NCBI RefSeq assembly: GCF_040054535.1
Contig: NC_090782.1
Coordinates: 23,838,501-23,902,500, forward strand
Direction: 5' to 3'
DNA from: Antennarius striatus
Lineage: Eukaryota; Chordata; Actinopteri; Lophiiformes; Antennariidae
DNA: 64,000 bases
Positions 53,574 through 64,000 of this stretch are shown in pieces. The notes under the pieces were generated by a model. It searched no databases. It worked only from the letters and a program-made list of their open reading frames with translations, and was not told where the DNA came from. The position numbers and the translations under genes are program-made. Numbering within the stretch: position 1 is the stretch's first letter; the number at the start of each line of letters is the position of its first letter.

Positions 53574-53817
53574 ATGAGGAGGCTGGCGCTCATTTCCTGT
53601 TTGTTGGTGACAGCAGTGACGTCCCAGACAGGTAGGACCAAATCAATCCACTGATCAGCGATCAATCAGTTCTTCTGTTGGTTGAACGCGTTTGTTTGGA
53701 AAATGTTTGGAAAAAATTGGAATTTGAAAAAAAAAAAAAACCCAACGAGACACGCCCGGAAAATAACGAGGTCACAACAAGGGTCAGCTGACAGGAAGGG
53801 CAACGTCTGAACGCTGT

Positions 53818-53857
<40 letters not shown>

Positions 53858-54703
53858 TGCAGGTAGTCCTACAAAGAGAGAGCTGAATCGTTTGGACGTC
53901 GTTATTCGTTAAACTTCAATCTATAATTGTGGTCGTCATGGCGACACGGTGGCGTTTTGTTTGTTCTCCCCGTATCTGGGTGGGTTCTCTCCGGGTTCCT
54001 CCCACCTCCAAGAAAACGCAGTTTAGGTGGGCCGTTCATGTCAAACTGCCCGTTGGTGTGTGTGTGTGTGTGTGTTTACGGTTGTTTGTCTTTTATGTGG
54101 TTCTGCGATGCGCCGCCAATGAACCCAACGGGGATTAAGTCCAGCGACCCCCGTGACCCCAAGAAGAAGAAGAAAAAGGATGGACGAATTTGAGATTATT
54201 ATATAAAACAATATACCTCATATAATTTAATGTATATATCTAATATAATACATGATATATACAGTATATCTTATATATCTTAATATATATAATGATATAT
54301 ATTAGCAGCTAATGGTTTATTTTAGCGGCTATTGCTTCAGTTTAGTAACTGAATACTGTAACCAGCAACAGTTTGGCTCGGCTAAGCTAACAGGTTAACT
54401 CAGTGGTCAAACTTCACAATGAGATTAGATACTTTATTGATCCCAAATTGGGAAATTTAACGGTGATTAAATGATGACTAATTATTTAATGACCTCATAA
54501 GTCAGTAAACAACAGTTTAATAATGTGATGACAGAAACATGAGTGTTTGAAAGTTGAACTTCTGACCTTTGACCTCTGTCGCAGATCAAGAGGCGGAGCG
54601 TCCGCTGCCTCAGTGGCTCACCGGCATCATCGCCCTCTGCCTCTTCCTCTTCCTCACCTTCATCACCCTCGTGGTGAAGAAGGCCTGGTGCGACGAATCC
54701 AAC

Positions 54704-54740
<37 letters not shown>

Positions 54741-55051
54741 GATCTGGCGTCTTCATCAGCCTCTCAGTATTTAAACAAACCTTAACTGAATTTTATTTTG
54801 GATTCTCTAACTGATATCTAACTAAACCCACGCAGGACGAACCCGCCGGCGACCTCATTGGTTGTCGTTGACGACGTAAACACTGCTGGCTCCGCCCTGG
54901 AGATGGTCAGGTAAACAAACAGGTAAACAGCCGACCCTGAAGGATCTGGACTCGTTCTGACTTTCAGTTTGTGTTCAGGAGCAAAGAAGAACAACACGCC
55001 TACGATAACCTGGTAACCAATGACGACGACCTGAGAGTGACCCCCATGTGA
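53574..55051 (+). CDS. pdzk1ip1: PDZK1-interacting protein 1 (MAP17)-like small membrane protein
   Basis: Small single-pass membrane protein; the mammalian protein binds PDZK1 and modulates renal transporters such as SGLT2. Exons 53574-53631, 54585-54705, 54836-54910 and 54979-55051 give 108 residues (human 114). There is a hydrophobic signal-like N-terminus (LALISCLLVTAVTS), a PQWLTGIIALCLFLFLTFIT membrane helix with a WC motif after it, and a cytoplasmic tail. The tail holds EEQHAYDNL (compare ENAYENV in human) and ends in VTPM, a class-I PDZ ligand like the human STPM. SMIM24 is the nearest alternative, but the AYxN motif and the TPM end favour PDZK1IP1. A TG repeat starts directly at the exon 2 donor. 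Confidence 0.8.
53819..53855. repeat. (TG)n microsatellite
   Basis: About 18 TG units in intron 1 of the pdzk1ip1-like gene. Confidence 0.95.
53960..54175. repeat. Diverged copy of a common teleost repeat
   Basis: Contains GTTCTCTCCGGGTTCCTCCC and, downstream, a TG tract then TTGTTTGTCTTTTATGTGG and TGCGATGCGCC. The order of these blocks is that of a very common fish repeat, related to the CTCCGGGTACTCCGG motif at 32640-32825. Confidence 0.5.
54420..54470. repeat. Fragment like the 3' tail of a teleost retroelement
   Basis: TACTTTATTGATCCCAAATT then GGGAAATT is a motif often seen at the tail of fish LINE/SINE copies. Only a short piece remains. Confidence 0.4.
54706..54739. repeat. (GT)n tract starting at the exon 2 donor of pdzk1ip1
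   Basis: The intron begins AACAG|GTGTGTGTGTG, so the first bases of the microsatellite are the splice donor itself. Confidence 0.9.
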
Positions 55052-55353
55052 CGCCCCGCTGTCCTCCCATTGGCTGTTCAAACGCCGTCGACGTGTAAAT
55101 GTAAACAAAAATGTAAACAAAAACAAACATTGACAGCTGATCTGATTTGTTTGTTCTGTCGTTGCTGTGGTCCCAGGTGGGCGGGGCTTATGATGAAGAA
55201 CTTGTTTTGATTTAATTCAAAGTTTTTTTAAATCTTTTTTTCAAATGTTCTAAAATCGATTTATTAGAGTGAGAGACGATATTGATTATCCATGATTAGA
55301 AGTAGAAGCTAATCAATGAGCCGATCAATCAGATTGTTTGTTTGTCTCTGAAC

Positions 55354-55359
55354 AATAAA
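55354..55359 (+). terminator. Candidate pdzk1ip1 polyadenylation signal
   Basis: AATAAA about 300 bp after the stop. Confidence 0.55.
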
Positions 55360-56871
55360 GACGAGGAGAAGCCGTCCATCTGCAGCGTCTGGTTACTGAT
55401 CGACGATTATTGATTAATGATTAGTCACCTGATGAACAGTTGGACGTTGTAAACAGATGTTAGGTCAGGGAGCGGCGGCGAAGGCGATCTGAAGGCGATC
55501 TGAAGGCGAGGCTACAAGCGTTAATCATGTGACCTGAACACCAGAGAGTCGCTCCATCCCTTCACCAATCATTTATTGTGCTCTGACTAAAAGACTCAAA
55601 CACTCAGTCCATAAATATCAAAGGGGACAAACGATCAGGAAAGATGACAAAAAGAGAATCGACAAATAATCGAAACACGACCACAAAAAATAGAAATCGC
55701 TGATTCCCAACAGGATCAAAAATAAATTACATTTCCTCTACGAACCAAATCGTGGCACAACAACACATTTTGATTGATATGTATATAAAAGAAGTAGCTC
55801 GTTTCCTCAGCAGCGCTAGCCGCCGTTAGCTTGATAAGACGCTAAATATCTGAACAGCAGCATCGGGCTAAATGTTAGCACAACTCAAAATGAAAAGACG
55901 AAAGCTACGGTCGACATTCCAATCAATCCTTATGTTCTGTTTGTTAGCATAGCATCCAATCTGGTTCCAAACAGAATGCTAAGCTAAGCTAGGCTAAGCT
56001 AAACTAAGCTAAGAAAAACTAAGCTAAGCTAAACCCAGGCTCCGACCTGCTCTGGAGAACAAGAGCTTGAATAAATGTCTTTTAGTCACGTCTGATTCTA
56101 GGAAATGGTTTATTGTTTTAAATCTCCATGGAGACGCATTTTCAGCTTTATCTCCATGGTAACGATCACACGGAAGACTGAGCATCTATTGCTGGAGGAA
56201 TGGGGGAAGTGAGGAAGGGGGGGGTAAACCTGATGTGTGAAAATGTTGTCTCCCTCATCTGGCAGAGGGAGTAATGACATTTTGCACCATTGTGATAAAC
56301 ATGCTACATGCTACGTGTCACACGTTATGTGTTACATGTGACTTACGCGTGAACGACACAATGAAATTAAAATTAATTCACTTTAATTGAACATTTAATC
56401 CTTTTTAAAAAGTACTGCGACGAGAACAGACCCGTTAGCTTCCTGCTAACAGCTAAGAGGCGGGACCATTAGCTTCTCCTTGGTAGCTGACAGCTAGGCG
56501 CTAACAGCTAACGTTCTTGAACCAAAGGTTCTGTCTTCAGAGGTGAAGTCCAAGTTTCACGTTTGACCTGGAAGAGCTTGCGTCAGGCTACCGCGCGCGG
56601 GTTGGTGAACGTTAGCATGCTAGCACATTCGGGCAGCGACGGATCAATGAGTTAAAAAAAATACTTGTGAAACGTCACGAATATAAAACCTGAACCAATC
56701 GATAATAATGTGACGATGTTGCGACGGTGGGCGATGAAATGCTGTCTGAGGGGCGGGGCTAACAAAACCGCCGCCCCCACAGAACCCGAGGTTGAGGGAC
56801 CGTTTCCAGGTGCGTGTTGTTGTCTTTTTGCTGGTTGGGAAGTTGACGGTCACGCGTGTTGGGGGCGTGTC
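55360..56871. other. Intergenic / patj 3' UTR
   Basis: The patj 3' UTR probably runs from 56871 down to a minus-strand AATAAA at 55572-55577 (about 1.3 kb). It includes GCTAAGCTAAGCTA low-complexity at 55975-56035. No other gene supported. Confidence 0.5.
55572..55577 (-). terminator. Candidate patj polyadenylation signal
   Basis: AATAAA on the minus strand about 1.3 kb after the stop at 56872. Confidence 0.4.
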
Positions 56872-57525
56872 TTACGACAGGACGTCCAGCGTGACGGTTC
56901 CCCTCTGTTTCTTCAGGACGGCGACCGCCGTCTCGTGAGTCGCCCCCTGCAGGCTCTCGCCGTTCACCGCCAGGATCTGATCGCCTCGCTTCAGACGGCC
57001 ATCCACCGCCGCCGCGCCCTGAATCGCACACCGACAATCGTATGCTGATGACATCTGACTAAACACCGGTTAGCTTAGCATAATCAGATCCGCCCACCCT
57101 TATGTTACGATCGACACAGACACGAGCTCATCTTAAACAAGCTAAACTTGTCTGCTTGTTAGCATGATGGCATGCCCGCTAAGTATGATAGCATGTCCTG
57201 TTAGCATGACAGATTCTTTAAGATCTTCAGATAAATATCAAACTCATGATGTCACCTGATCCCCTAACAACCACATTATGTTGCTAAAATAGCTAACTGA
57301 AATATGCTAATCAGGTATGGCGCTAGCTAGCCAAGCTGAGCAGCTAGCCGGGCGGTGGTCCTGACCTTGCTGAAGACGGTCTTGACGTAGATGGGCAGGT
57401 CTCCATGGGGACTGCCGAACCCTCCGACGATGCTGAAGCCCAGCCCCTCGGAGCCTTTCTCCAGGCTGATGCTGCGGGGGCGTGGTCCCCTGAGGAGGAG
57501 GGGCAGGGGCGGAGTCAGAGCCACA

Positions 57526-57566
<41 letters not shown>

Positions 57567-59745
57567 ACTCACTCTGGCTCTGCTGCATGCGTGTCGGTGT
57601 TGGCTGACAGACCGGACAAACTCTCCACCTGGGTGGCGACGGCGCCGATGTTGGTGTCAGCGACCACCTGGGATGATGTCATCACAGTGATGTCATTTAA
57701 AGGGACAGCACGCCATTAATACAAGCTTCAAGTCAGACGAGTTCTTTTAATCAGGAGCCGAGTCACATGATTGCATAGTATATTGAGTTGATGGGGCGGG
57801 GTTACCTGATGGGCGGGCTTACCTGCAGGCTGATGTTTCCGTAGCTGTTCTTGAGCATGGCGACGACCTCGCCGTGAGAGTGAGCGTCCACCGACTGACC
57901 GTTAATACTGACAATCCGGTCCCCCACCTGGACACACACAAACACACACACACACACACAGGTAAATCCGGGGGCGTGTCCTGAGGTGATGCTCCGGTCA
58001 TGTTCACTTGTCGACCTTCAGTTGGTGCGTTTTTGCCGCCACGCCGTTGGCCTGAATCATGGCGATGAAGACGGGGACGTCCCCCAGCGGGCTGCCCCGC
58101 CCCCCCGCCACACTGACCCCGAGGGAGTCGCTGACGCCCTGAGGGGGGGAGGGAGAGAGACACGCCCACTCTAAACCACAGCGGTGACTTCACCTACAGT
58201 CCTTGAATGCACCCTGGACGGAGTCGTCGCCATGCGGCGGTGATGTGTGACATCATCAGGGTTGTGGACAAAATCTACTATTGATCAGCTGTTATCAATA
58301 ATCAGTAAGTGTCGGCACGTTACCCTGGTGATCTCCACGGTCCGGACGCTCGCTGCTGCTGCAGAGACAAACAGGGATCAATCGATCGATTGATCGATCA
58401 CAATATATCGTCACATGATTTAAACCCTTTGTGATGTCATTGAAAATGTTTACAAGCAAGATGTTTGTTTACCCTGTTTGTTTGTTTCTAAACCGACCAC
58501 CCCCCCCCGGACCCCCCCATGTGGGCATACCTGTGGTGCTTGGGCAGGAAGTGATGTCACTGCTGGACCCGGACTCGTTGTTGGGAGGCAAAGGATCGGT
58601 AGATGCTGACGTGGGGGGGGCGGGGAGCGTGGGGGCGGAGCATGTGGATGCGGGTTGGGTGGGGGCGGAGCATGTGAGGGGTGGGGCTGGTGGTGTGGGA
58701 GCAGAGGGCGGAGCCAGAACACCTGAGCTGTCTTTACTCACAGGAGTCACCTGATGGTTTAAAGACAAACAGCGTCAGTGATCAGTGTGTTATTATGGGA
58801 TGTTAAACACACACACACACACCTGGCTCATTTGTGAGTTGTGTCTGGATGAGATCCAGGAAGCAGCTTTGAGTCGTCCGACCTCCAACAGGACCGGACC
58901 GCGAACACACTGCAGCACACACACACACACACACACACGTATTTTAATATGTGCATTCCGTTTGACTTCTGATCACGTGACCCGATGGCGGTTCCCAATC
59001 TTCTTCAGGTGTTTTTTCCTGTTTTTACGTCTCAGCTGATTATTAATGATGTCATCAATTGATGATGTCATCACCAGACGCCGTACTGATGGAACCGGAA
59101 CCGGTGCTTTACCTTCAGCACGGCGGCGACCGTTTCCTGGGAGGCGTGTCTGGTGTCGTCTCCGTTGACGGACAGGATCTGGTCGCCCTGCATGAGGCGC
59201 CCGTCCAGCTCGGCGGCGCCTCCTCTGACCACCTCGGAGATGAACACGCCGCTGCCGCTCCTGACGCACACACACACACACACACACACATGGTTACACA
59301 TGTCGCATAGAGGTCGACATGTGAGGGGTGTGTCCGTGTCCCGACCTCTTCCCCACAATGCTGAGGCCCAGCCCCCTGCCGCTCCTCTTCTGCAGCGCCA
59401 CCTGGAGGACGTCCAGGTTCTCCTCGTCTCGGTACCGCGCCTCGTCCCTCAGGACCATCAGGCGCACCTTCGCCGGCGTCTGGCGCAGGGCGGCAATGGC
59501 CTCCTCGTGGGACGCCCCGCGTAGCTCCACCCCGTTCACCTTGGACGCAGGAGAGCAGGGGTTACCTGGAGGTGTGACGCCGCGTGCGTCCACCAGGGGG
59601 AGACACACACCAAACGAATCCTACCTGGAGGATCTGGTCCCCCGCCCACAGACGCCCGTCTCTGGCCGCCGCTCCTTCCTCGTACACCTCGTGGATCACG
59701 ATGGCGTCCTGGTGGAGACACACGATGGGCCAATCAGAAGCATGT

Positions 59746-59809
<64 letters not shown>

Positions 59810-60235
59810 CAGCTGTGTGTCTCTCCCTCCTACGATGCTGAGCCCCAGTCCTGATCGTCCTTTGCTGATCTCCAGGAGCGTCTCCTGACCAGGAACCACG
59901 GCGCAGCAGGACGGGTCTGAGGAGGCGTCTGATTGGTTTAACGGCTGTCACACCCTGCTAACACGCTAACACGCTAACACATGTGTCAGTCATGGAGGGA
60001 GGGGCTTCAGACAAACCTCTGTTCGCCGTCTGCAGGTCTGGACCAATCGGTGGAGGAGACCTTTCCGTCTGCCTGCCAGGCCTGCAGGCCTGAGATCCAA
60101 TCAGATCCGATCAGGAAGTTATTGATCCGTAAACAGAACGATAGAACCAATAACAGGAAACACTCTGACCTGCTGCTCTGGAGGCGCCCTCGAAGACTGG
60201 AGATCATCGTCTGGAGACTCTTTGAGTTTCTGCAG

Positions 60236-60294
<59 letters not shown>

Positions 60295-63200
60295 AGTACT
60301 GGTTGTGTGTGGACAGACGTGAGGACGTGTGTGTAGCGTCGGACCGTCTTGAAGGCGTCTTCCCCTCCCAGACTCTGGGGGGCGCTGCTTCGGTTCTGCT
60401 CCGTATCGTCACCGGTGCCGTCCTGCATGAAGGGAGGACGTTAGACGGAGGAGGAGGAGCTACACATCTGGGGGAGGGGTCTCGGATTCTATAAGGGATC
60501 AGGGGAGGAGTTTAGGAGGGAGATGACTGTGATTGGATCTCAACTCACCGGCGCGTCCGATGAGGGGTGGAGCGTCAAGCCTTCTGGGGGGTGTGGTCTT
60601 TCTGTGGGGGCGGAGCCACCGATGGGAGCCTGGCAAAAAGAGGAGGAGTCAAGGTGAAACAGTTATTAGACGGACTTGCATCAAGTGCCTTAAAGAGGCG
60701 GGCTCTTAGAGCGGATCGACCAATCACATCACAGCCAGGCTGTACAGCATGTGGACAAAAGTATGTGGACGGGGATGTGTGGATACCTCAGAGCTGACGG
60801 GGCCGAGGATGGGGGGAGGAGGGGGAGACGAGAAGGGGGGCACCGCCATCTGATTGATGGCATCTTCACATCTGGGGGGGCAGAAGGAGGTGGGGGGGCG
60901 CGGCAGAGAGAGAGAGAGAGAGGTTAGTTTTGGTCGTCTCTTTATGGGACACAACTCGCGCTTCTTTGACCTTCATCACTTCCTGTGATGAACTGTCGTC
61001 TGCAGCAAAGACTCATGGGTAATGGAGCAGAAAACCAACAGCACCTTCCCAGAGGAGCAGCGCCGTCTGAAGCCGACCCAACAGTGAAACAGTCCAGGTT
61101 CACGCGGTGAAACAGTCCAGGTTCACGCAGTGAAACAGTCCAGGTTCACGCGGTGAAACAGTCCAGGTTCACGCGGTGAAACAGTCCAGGTTCACGCAGT
61201 GAAACAGTCCAGGTTCACGCGGTGAAACAGTCCAGGTTCACGCGGTGAAACAGTCCAGGTTCACGCAGTGAAACAGTCCAGGTTCACGCAGTGAAACAGT
61301 CCAGGTTCACACGGTGAAACAGTCCAGGTTCACGCGGTGAAACAGTCCAGGTTCACGCGGTGAAACAGTCCAGGTTCACGCGGTGAAACAGTCCAGGTTC
61401 ACGCAGTGAAACAGTCCAGGTTCACACGGTGAAACAGTCCAGGTTCACGCGGTGAAACAGTCCAGGTTCACGCAGTGAAACAGTCCAGGTTCACGCAGTG
61501 AAACAGTCCAGGTTCACACGGTGAAACAGTCCAGGTTCACGCGGTGAAACAGTCCAGGTTCACGCGGTGAAACAGTCCCAAGGAGGAGCAGTGAGTCTCC
61601 ACCTCCAGGGAGGAGGACGCCGTCAGGTGATCCCCTGCATCCGATCGTGTCCGTGTCAGTGTGGAGGAGGTGGAGTCAGAGGCGCTCTGTCTCTTTAAAG
61701 GTCACGTCTCAAAAGCTTTAAAAGAAAAACGGCGGCTGAAGATTTGTGAAACTCTGGGAACCGAACGAGAAGAAAAGCAGACGATCGATCGATCAAGGAG
61801 GTTTTTATCCTCCCATTGATTTATTGATCCGCTCCCTCTCTTCCTCACCCTTCATCGCTCTTCCTCATCTTCTGTGACTCAGGTGTGCACGCAGACACCA
61901 TCAGTCCACACGGGACTGTTTCCATGGCGATGCTCTCCAAGGCCCCCCACCCATCCCGCATCTCGTTGCTCATCGCCGTGGCGACCTTTACCCAGCGATA
62001 AATCATCACCGACACGACTTTAACGAGATTTTGTCACCTGGCTGAACACGATGAGGGTGCCGCGCCCCCCCCCCGACCCGACGCGCCGACCCGATTCAAT
62101 CAGGACCGCTGGGAAGGGGGGGTCATCTAATGGAACAGCCGGTAAACGCGCCTGATTCCGTCCTATCAGAGGCGTTCCCCTCCTCCTCACCAAGGCGATG
62201 GCGTCTGATGCTATCCGTTTACAGGCAACCATTCCGACCTTTGTAGGCGTAGACTTCCTGCTGGGGTCACATGATGCAGATCCAGACCCAGATCAAGATC
62301 CAGATCGAGATCCAGACCCAGATCAAGATCAAGATCCTGATCACAATTCAGATCAAGACCCAGATCCAGATTCAGATTCAGATTCAGATTCAGATCCAGA
62401 TCCAGATCCAGAACCAGATTTGGTTCTGGATCTAGATCCACACCTGGATCTAGATCCAGAACCTGGTCTTGACCCGGGACCAGATCTTGATGACTCCTGA
62501 AGCGGGGCAGCTCTACATCATCTAGCATTCATTCATCCCCGGTCCAGACAAGAAACAGAGGTTCTGATTGGTTCTACGCTCCTCAAACCGAACCCTGAGG
62601 TTCTGGATTGAAGTGGGTCGTCGTCCCCCTTCAGTCTGGAACCTCTGGTACCAAACCACTGGTTCTTCCTTCAGTGTTCTGATGAGTTCAGGTGCAGCGG
62701 TTCTGATCCGGTGAAGGAGAACACCTCCTGGTCCTCCTGCTGCTCTAAATCCTGTCTGACAGGAGGACCAGACCGGCGCCGGCGCCTCTGATCCGAATTA
62801 GACCTCAGAGACACAACCTGCAAATCAATCCTGTAGCCGAGAGGTCCCAGAGGAGGAGGAGGAGGAGGAAGAGGAAGAGGAAGAGGAGGAGGAGGAGGAG
62901 GAGGAGGAGGAGGAGAAGGAGCAGGGTTTAATCTCCTCCCGTCTCTTTCATCAAGTCCAAATCGGGCCCGGTTTTGTGTCGGACCAGTCGACAGGTTTGT
63001 TGCCGTGGAAACATGAAACCTGATGTCAGCGCGTCAGTGACATCAAAAGGCGTGGCCTACACCCCGATGCTAACACGGTACCGGCTCTCTGACTGGCTAA
63101 AGATGCTAACATACAACTGCTAACTTTAGTTGCAGCGAACACTAAAAAAATCACAGAAATGAAAACATTCCCAGCATGCCTTGCGGTCCTACCTGAGAAG

Positions 63201-64000
63201 GATGAGTTTCACCTTGGAGGCGGTGCTTTTAATGATGGCGGAGGCATTCTGGTGGCTCCGCCCATAAAGAATCTGGTTGTTGATCTGAAAAACAAATTAG
63301 AATTCCTGATTATCATCCATAAAACACCAGAAAGATCCTGTTGCATCACCGGGATTAACAATTATCATCTGCTGAGTGTCTGATAGAATCATGTCTGATA
63401 CATGTAATCTGACAGAATCATGTCTGATACATGTAATCTGATAGAATCATGTCTGATACATGTAATCTGATAGAATCATGTCTGATACATGTAATCTGAC
63501 AGAATCATGTCTGATACATGTAATCTGATAGAATCATGTCTGATACATGTAATCTGATAGAATCATGTCTGATACATGTAATCTGATAGAATCATGTCTG
63601 ATCTGCTGTTGGATCACATGACTGAACGGATTCCGCATACGTAATGAGCTGCTGGCCTGTTTCCATTGGCGACAGCCTATCGGTTACATAACAGGAAGTG
63701 GTTACGCGTTACATTCAGTTGTTCTCCATGTTTCCGCGCGTTTGGCTCCTCCTCCTGATCACGAACACTTCAGTCATGTGACTTTCCTGTAACGAGGCCC
63801 CGCCTTCCTGATCCTGATTAATATTCATAAGAGCGAGCCGGCCTCACCTCCAGCAGCTCGTCTCCGACCCGGATGCGTCCGTCCCGGGCGGCCGGCCCCC
63901 CCGGGTGGAGTCCGACCACGAAGATGCTGAGTCGGGAGCGGTCCGCGTTTCCCGCCAGGCTGAGGCCAAGACTCTGGCGCTCCTTCTCCAGCTCCACGCA
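56872..64000 (-). CDS. patj: PATJ (INADL) multi-PDZ polarity scaffold, C-terminal half; 5' part outside window
   Basis: Tight-junction/apical polarity scaffold that links PALS1-Crumbs to claudins and ZO proteins. Nineteen exons seen: 63848-64000 (cut by the edge), 63193-63284, 60787-60871, 60549-60629, 60345-60422, 60170-60229, 60017-60089, 59810-59916, 59625-59708, 59346-59539, 59113-59260, 58823-58909, 58531-58750, 58324-58358, 58016-58138, 57823-57927, 57573-57667, 57366-57489 and 56872-57018. One PDZ (LGLSLAG) is followed by a Pro-rich linker and four more PDZs ([50 protein letters not shown]), ending [35 protein letters not shown] and VVADTNI match PATJ better than its paralogue MPDZ, and the MPDZ-specific PDZ9 is absent. 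The linker exons (60017-60871) are the least certain. Confidence 0.87.
57536..57566. repeat. (GT)n microsatellite beside a patj donor
   Basis: On the patj strand the CA repeat begins a few bases after the donor GTGAGTGC of the exon 57573-57667. Confidence 0.9.
57932..57962. repeat. (CA)n microsatellite at a patj acceptor
   Basis: On the patj strand a TG tract leads into TGTGTCCAG, the acceptor of exon 57823-57927. Confidence 0.9.
58917..58938. repeat. (CA)n microsatellite at a patj acceptor
   Basis: On the patj strand a TG tract ends in GTGCTGCAG, the acceptor of exon 58823-58909. A second short CA run (58807-58822) forms the first bases of the following intron. Confidence 0.9.
59266..59290. 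repeat. (CA)n microsatellite at a patj acceptor
   Basis: On the patj strand a TG tract is followed directly by CGTCAG, the acceptor of exon 59113-59260. Confidence 0.9.
59747..59808. repeat. (GT)n microsatellite directly after a patj donor
   Basis: On the patj strand the intron after exon 59810-59916 begins GTACACACACAC and continues for about 25-30 CA units, so the donor merges into the repeat. Confidence 0.95.
60237..60291. repeat. (CA)n microsatellite at a patj acceptor
   Basis: About 27 CA units; on the patj strand a TG tract ends in TTCTGCAG, the acceptor of exon 60170-60229. Confidence 0.95.
61081..61577. repeat. Minisatellite, 23-bp unit, about 21 copies
   Basis: Highly homogeneous array with the core GTGAAACAGTCCAGGTTCAC in a patj intron. 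Units differ mainly at one or two positions (ACGCG, ACGCA, ACACG), alternating in blocks. Confidence 0.95.
62275..62485. repeat. GATCCA-type hexamer repeat
   Basis: About 35 imperfect hexamers (GATCCA, GATCAA, GACCCA, GATTCA) in a patj intron. Because the period is 6 and stop-free, long frames stay open on both strands; they are not genes. Confidence 0.9.
62848..62924. repeat. (GGA)n purine tract
   Basis: Imperfect GAGGAG/GAAGAG run in a patj intron. Confidence 0.9.
63380..63602. repeat. Minisatellite, 29-bp unit, 7-8 copies
   Basis: Near-identical units with the core AGAATCATGTCTGATACATG followed by TAATCTGAT or TAATCTGAC, in the patj intron between exons 63193-63284 and 63848-64000. Confidence 0.95.

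Noticed and set aside
61081-61577. CRISPR-like regular repeats
   Set aside because: Units follow each other without spacers and the context is a vertebrate intron; it is a minisatellite. The same applies to 10529-10919 and 63380-63602.
62198-62528. long ORFs on both strands with Asp-Pro and Leu-Asp repeats
   Set aside because: They are translations of a hexamer repeat with no stop codons in its period; no start context, no conserved flanks, and inside a patj intron.
56872-64000. assignment of the multi-PDZ gene to MPDZ/MUPP1, with loss of PDZ9
   Set aside because: On closer comparison the linker and domain motifs ([49 protein letters not shown]) fit PATJ, which naturally lacks that domain.

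Overview
The window looks like compact ray-finned (teleost) fish nuclear DNA. It holds twelve recognisable vertebrate genes in 64 kb, with many short GT-AG introns, abundant CA/TG microsatellites and minisatellites, and small fish-type DNA-transposon relics. Intron compactness recalls pufferfish-like genomes, but the species cannot be fixed from the sequence alone. All gene models were built by hand: protein similarity from memory of the families, then splice sites chosen so that reading phase closes exactly across every junction.

Layout, left to right: the 3' part of apc2 (+, 1-7184) with a long 3' UTR; the C19orf25/UPF0449 homologue (-, 10334-11125); reep6 (-, 12770-14953), head-to-head with a TspanC8 tetraspanin (+, 15604-17950); a PIF/Harbinger relic (18739-19920); an EAAT5-type glutamate transporter of the SLC1 family (-, 21787-26453); slc39a3/ZIP3 (-, 27180-28244); two neighbouring intronless coiled-coil ORFs I do not recognise (+, 30873-31532 and 31800-32303); sgta (-, 33822-35983), head-to-head with thop1 (+, 37578-42202); an nwd1-type NACHT/WD-repeat gene (+, 43833-52438) followed by a complete short hAT element with an exact 8-bp target duplication; a pdzk1ip1/MAP17-like small membrane protein (+, 53574-55051); and the 3' half of patj (-, 56872 to the right edge), covering its C-terminal five PDZ domains.

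From memory, several neighbours (APC2, C19orf25, REEP6, SLC39A3, SGTA, THOP1, NWD1) are human chromosome 19p13 genes. Others (PATJ, PDZK1IP1 and perhaps the SLC1A7-like gene) belong to human 1p. The block is therefore an ancestral or rearranged mixture of two paralogous regions. There is no operon-like logic; the genes are ordinary nuclear genes with separate roles: Wnt/microtubule scaffold, ER-membrane shaping, ADAM10-regulating tetraspanin, glutamate uptake, zinc uptake, tail-anchored protein targeting, peptide degradation, STAND NTPase, membrane adaptor and cell-polarity scaffold.

The most novel-looking items are the two intronless coiled-coil ORFs with a three-copy ~174-bp repeat just downstream. 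Next is the repeated placement of TG or CA tracts directly at splice sites, especially in patj. Smaller items are an apparent GC-AG intron in apc2, a hAT element that seems to supply the nwd1 polyadenylation signal, and a palindrome-ended repeat family whose copy in the transporter gene has expanded internally into a 39-bp minisatellite.
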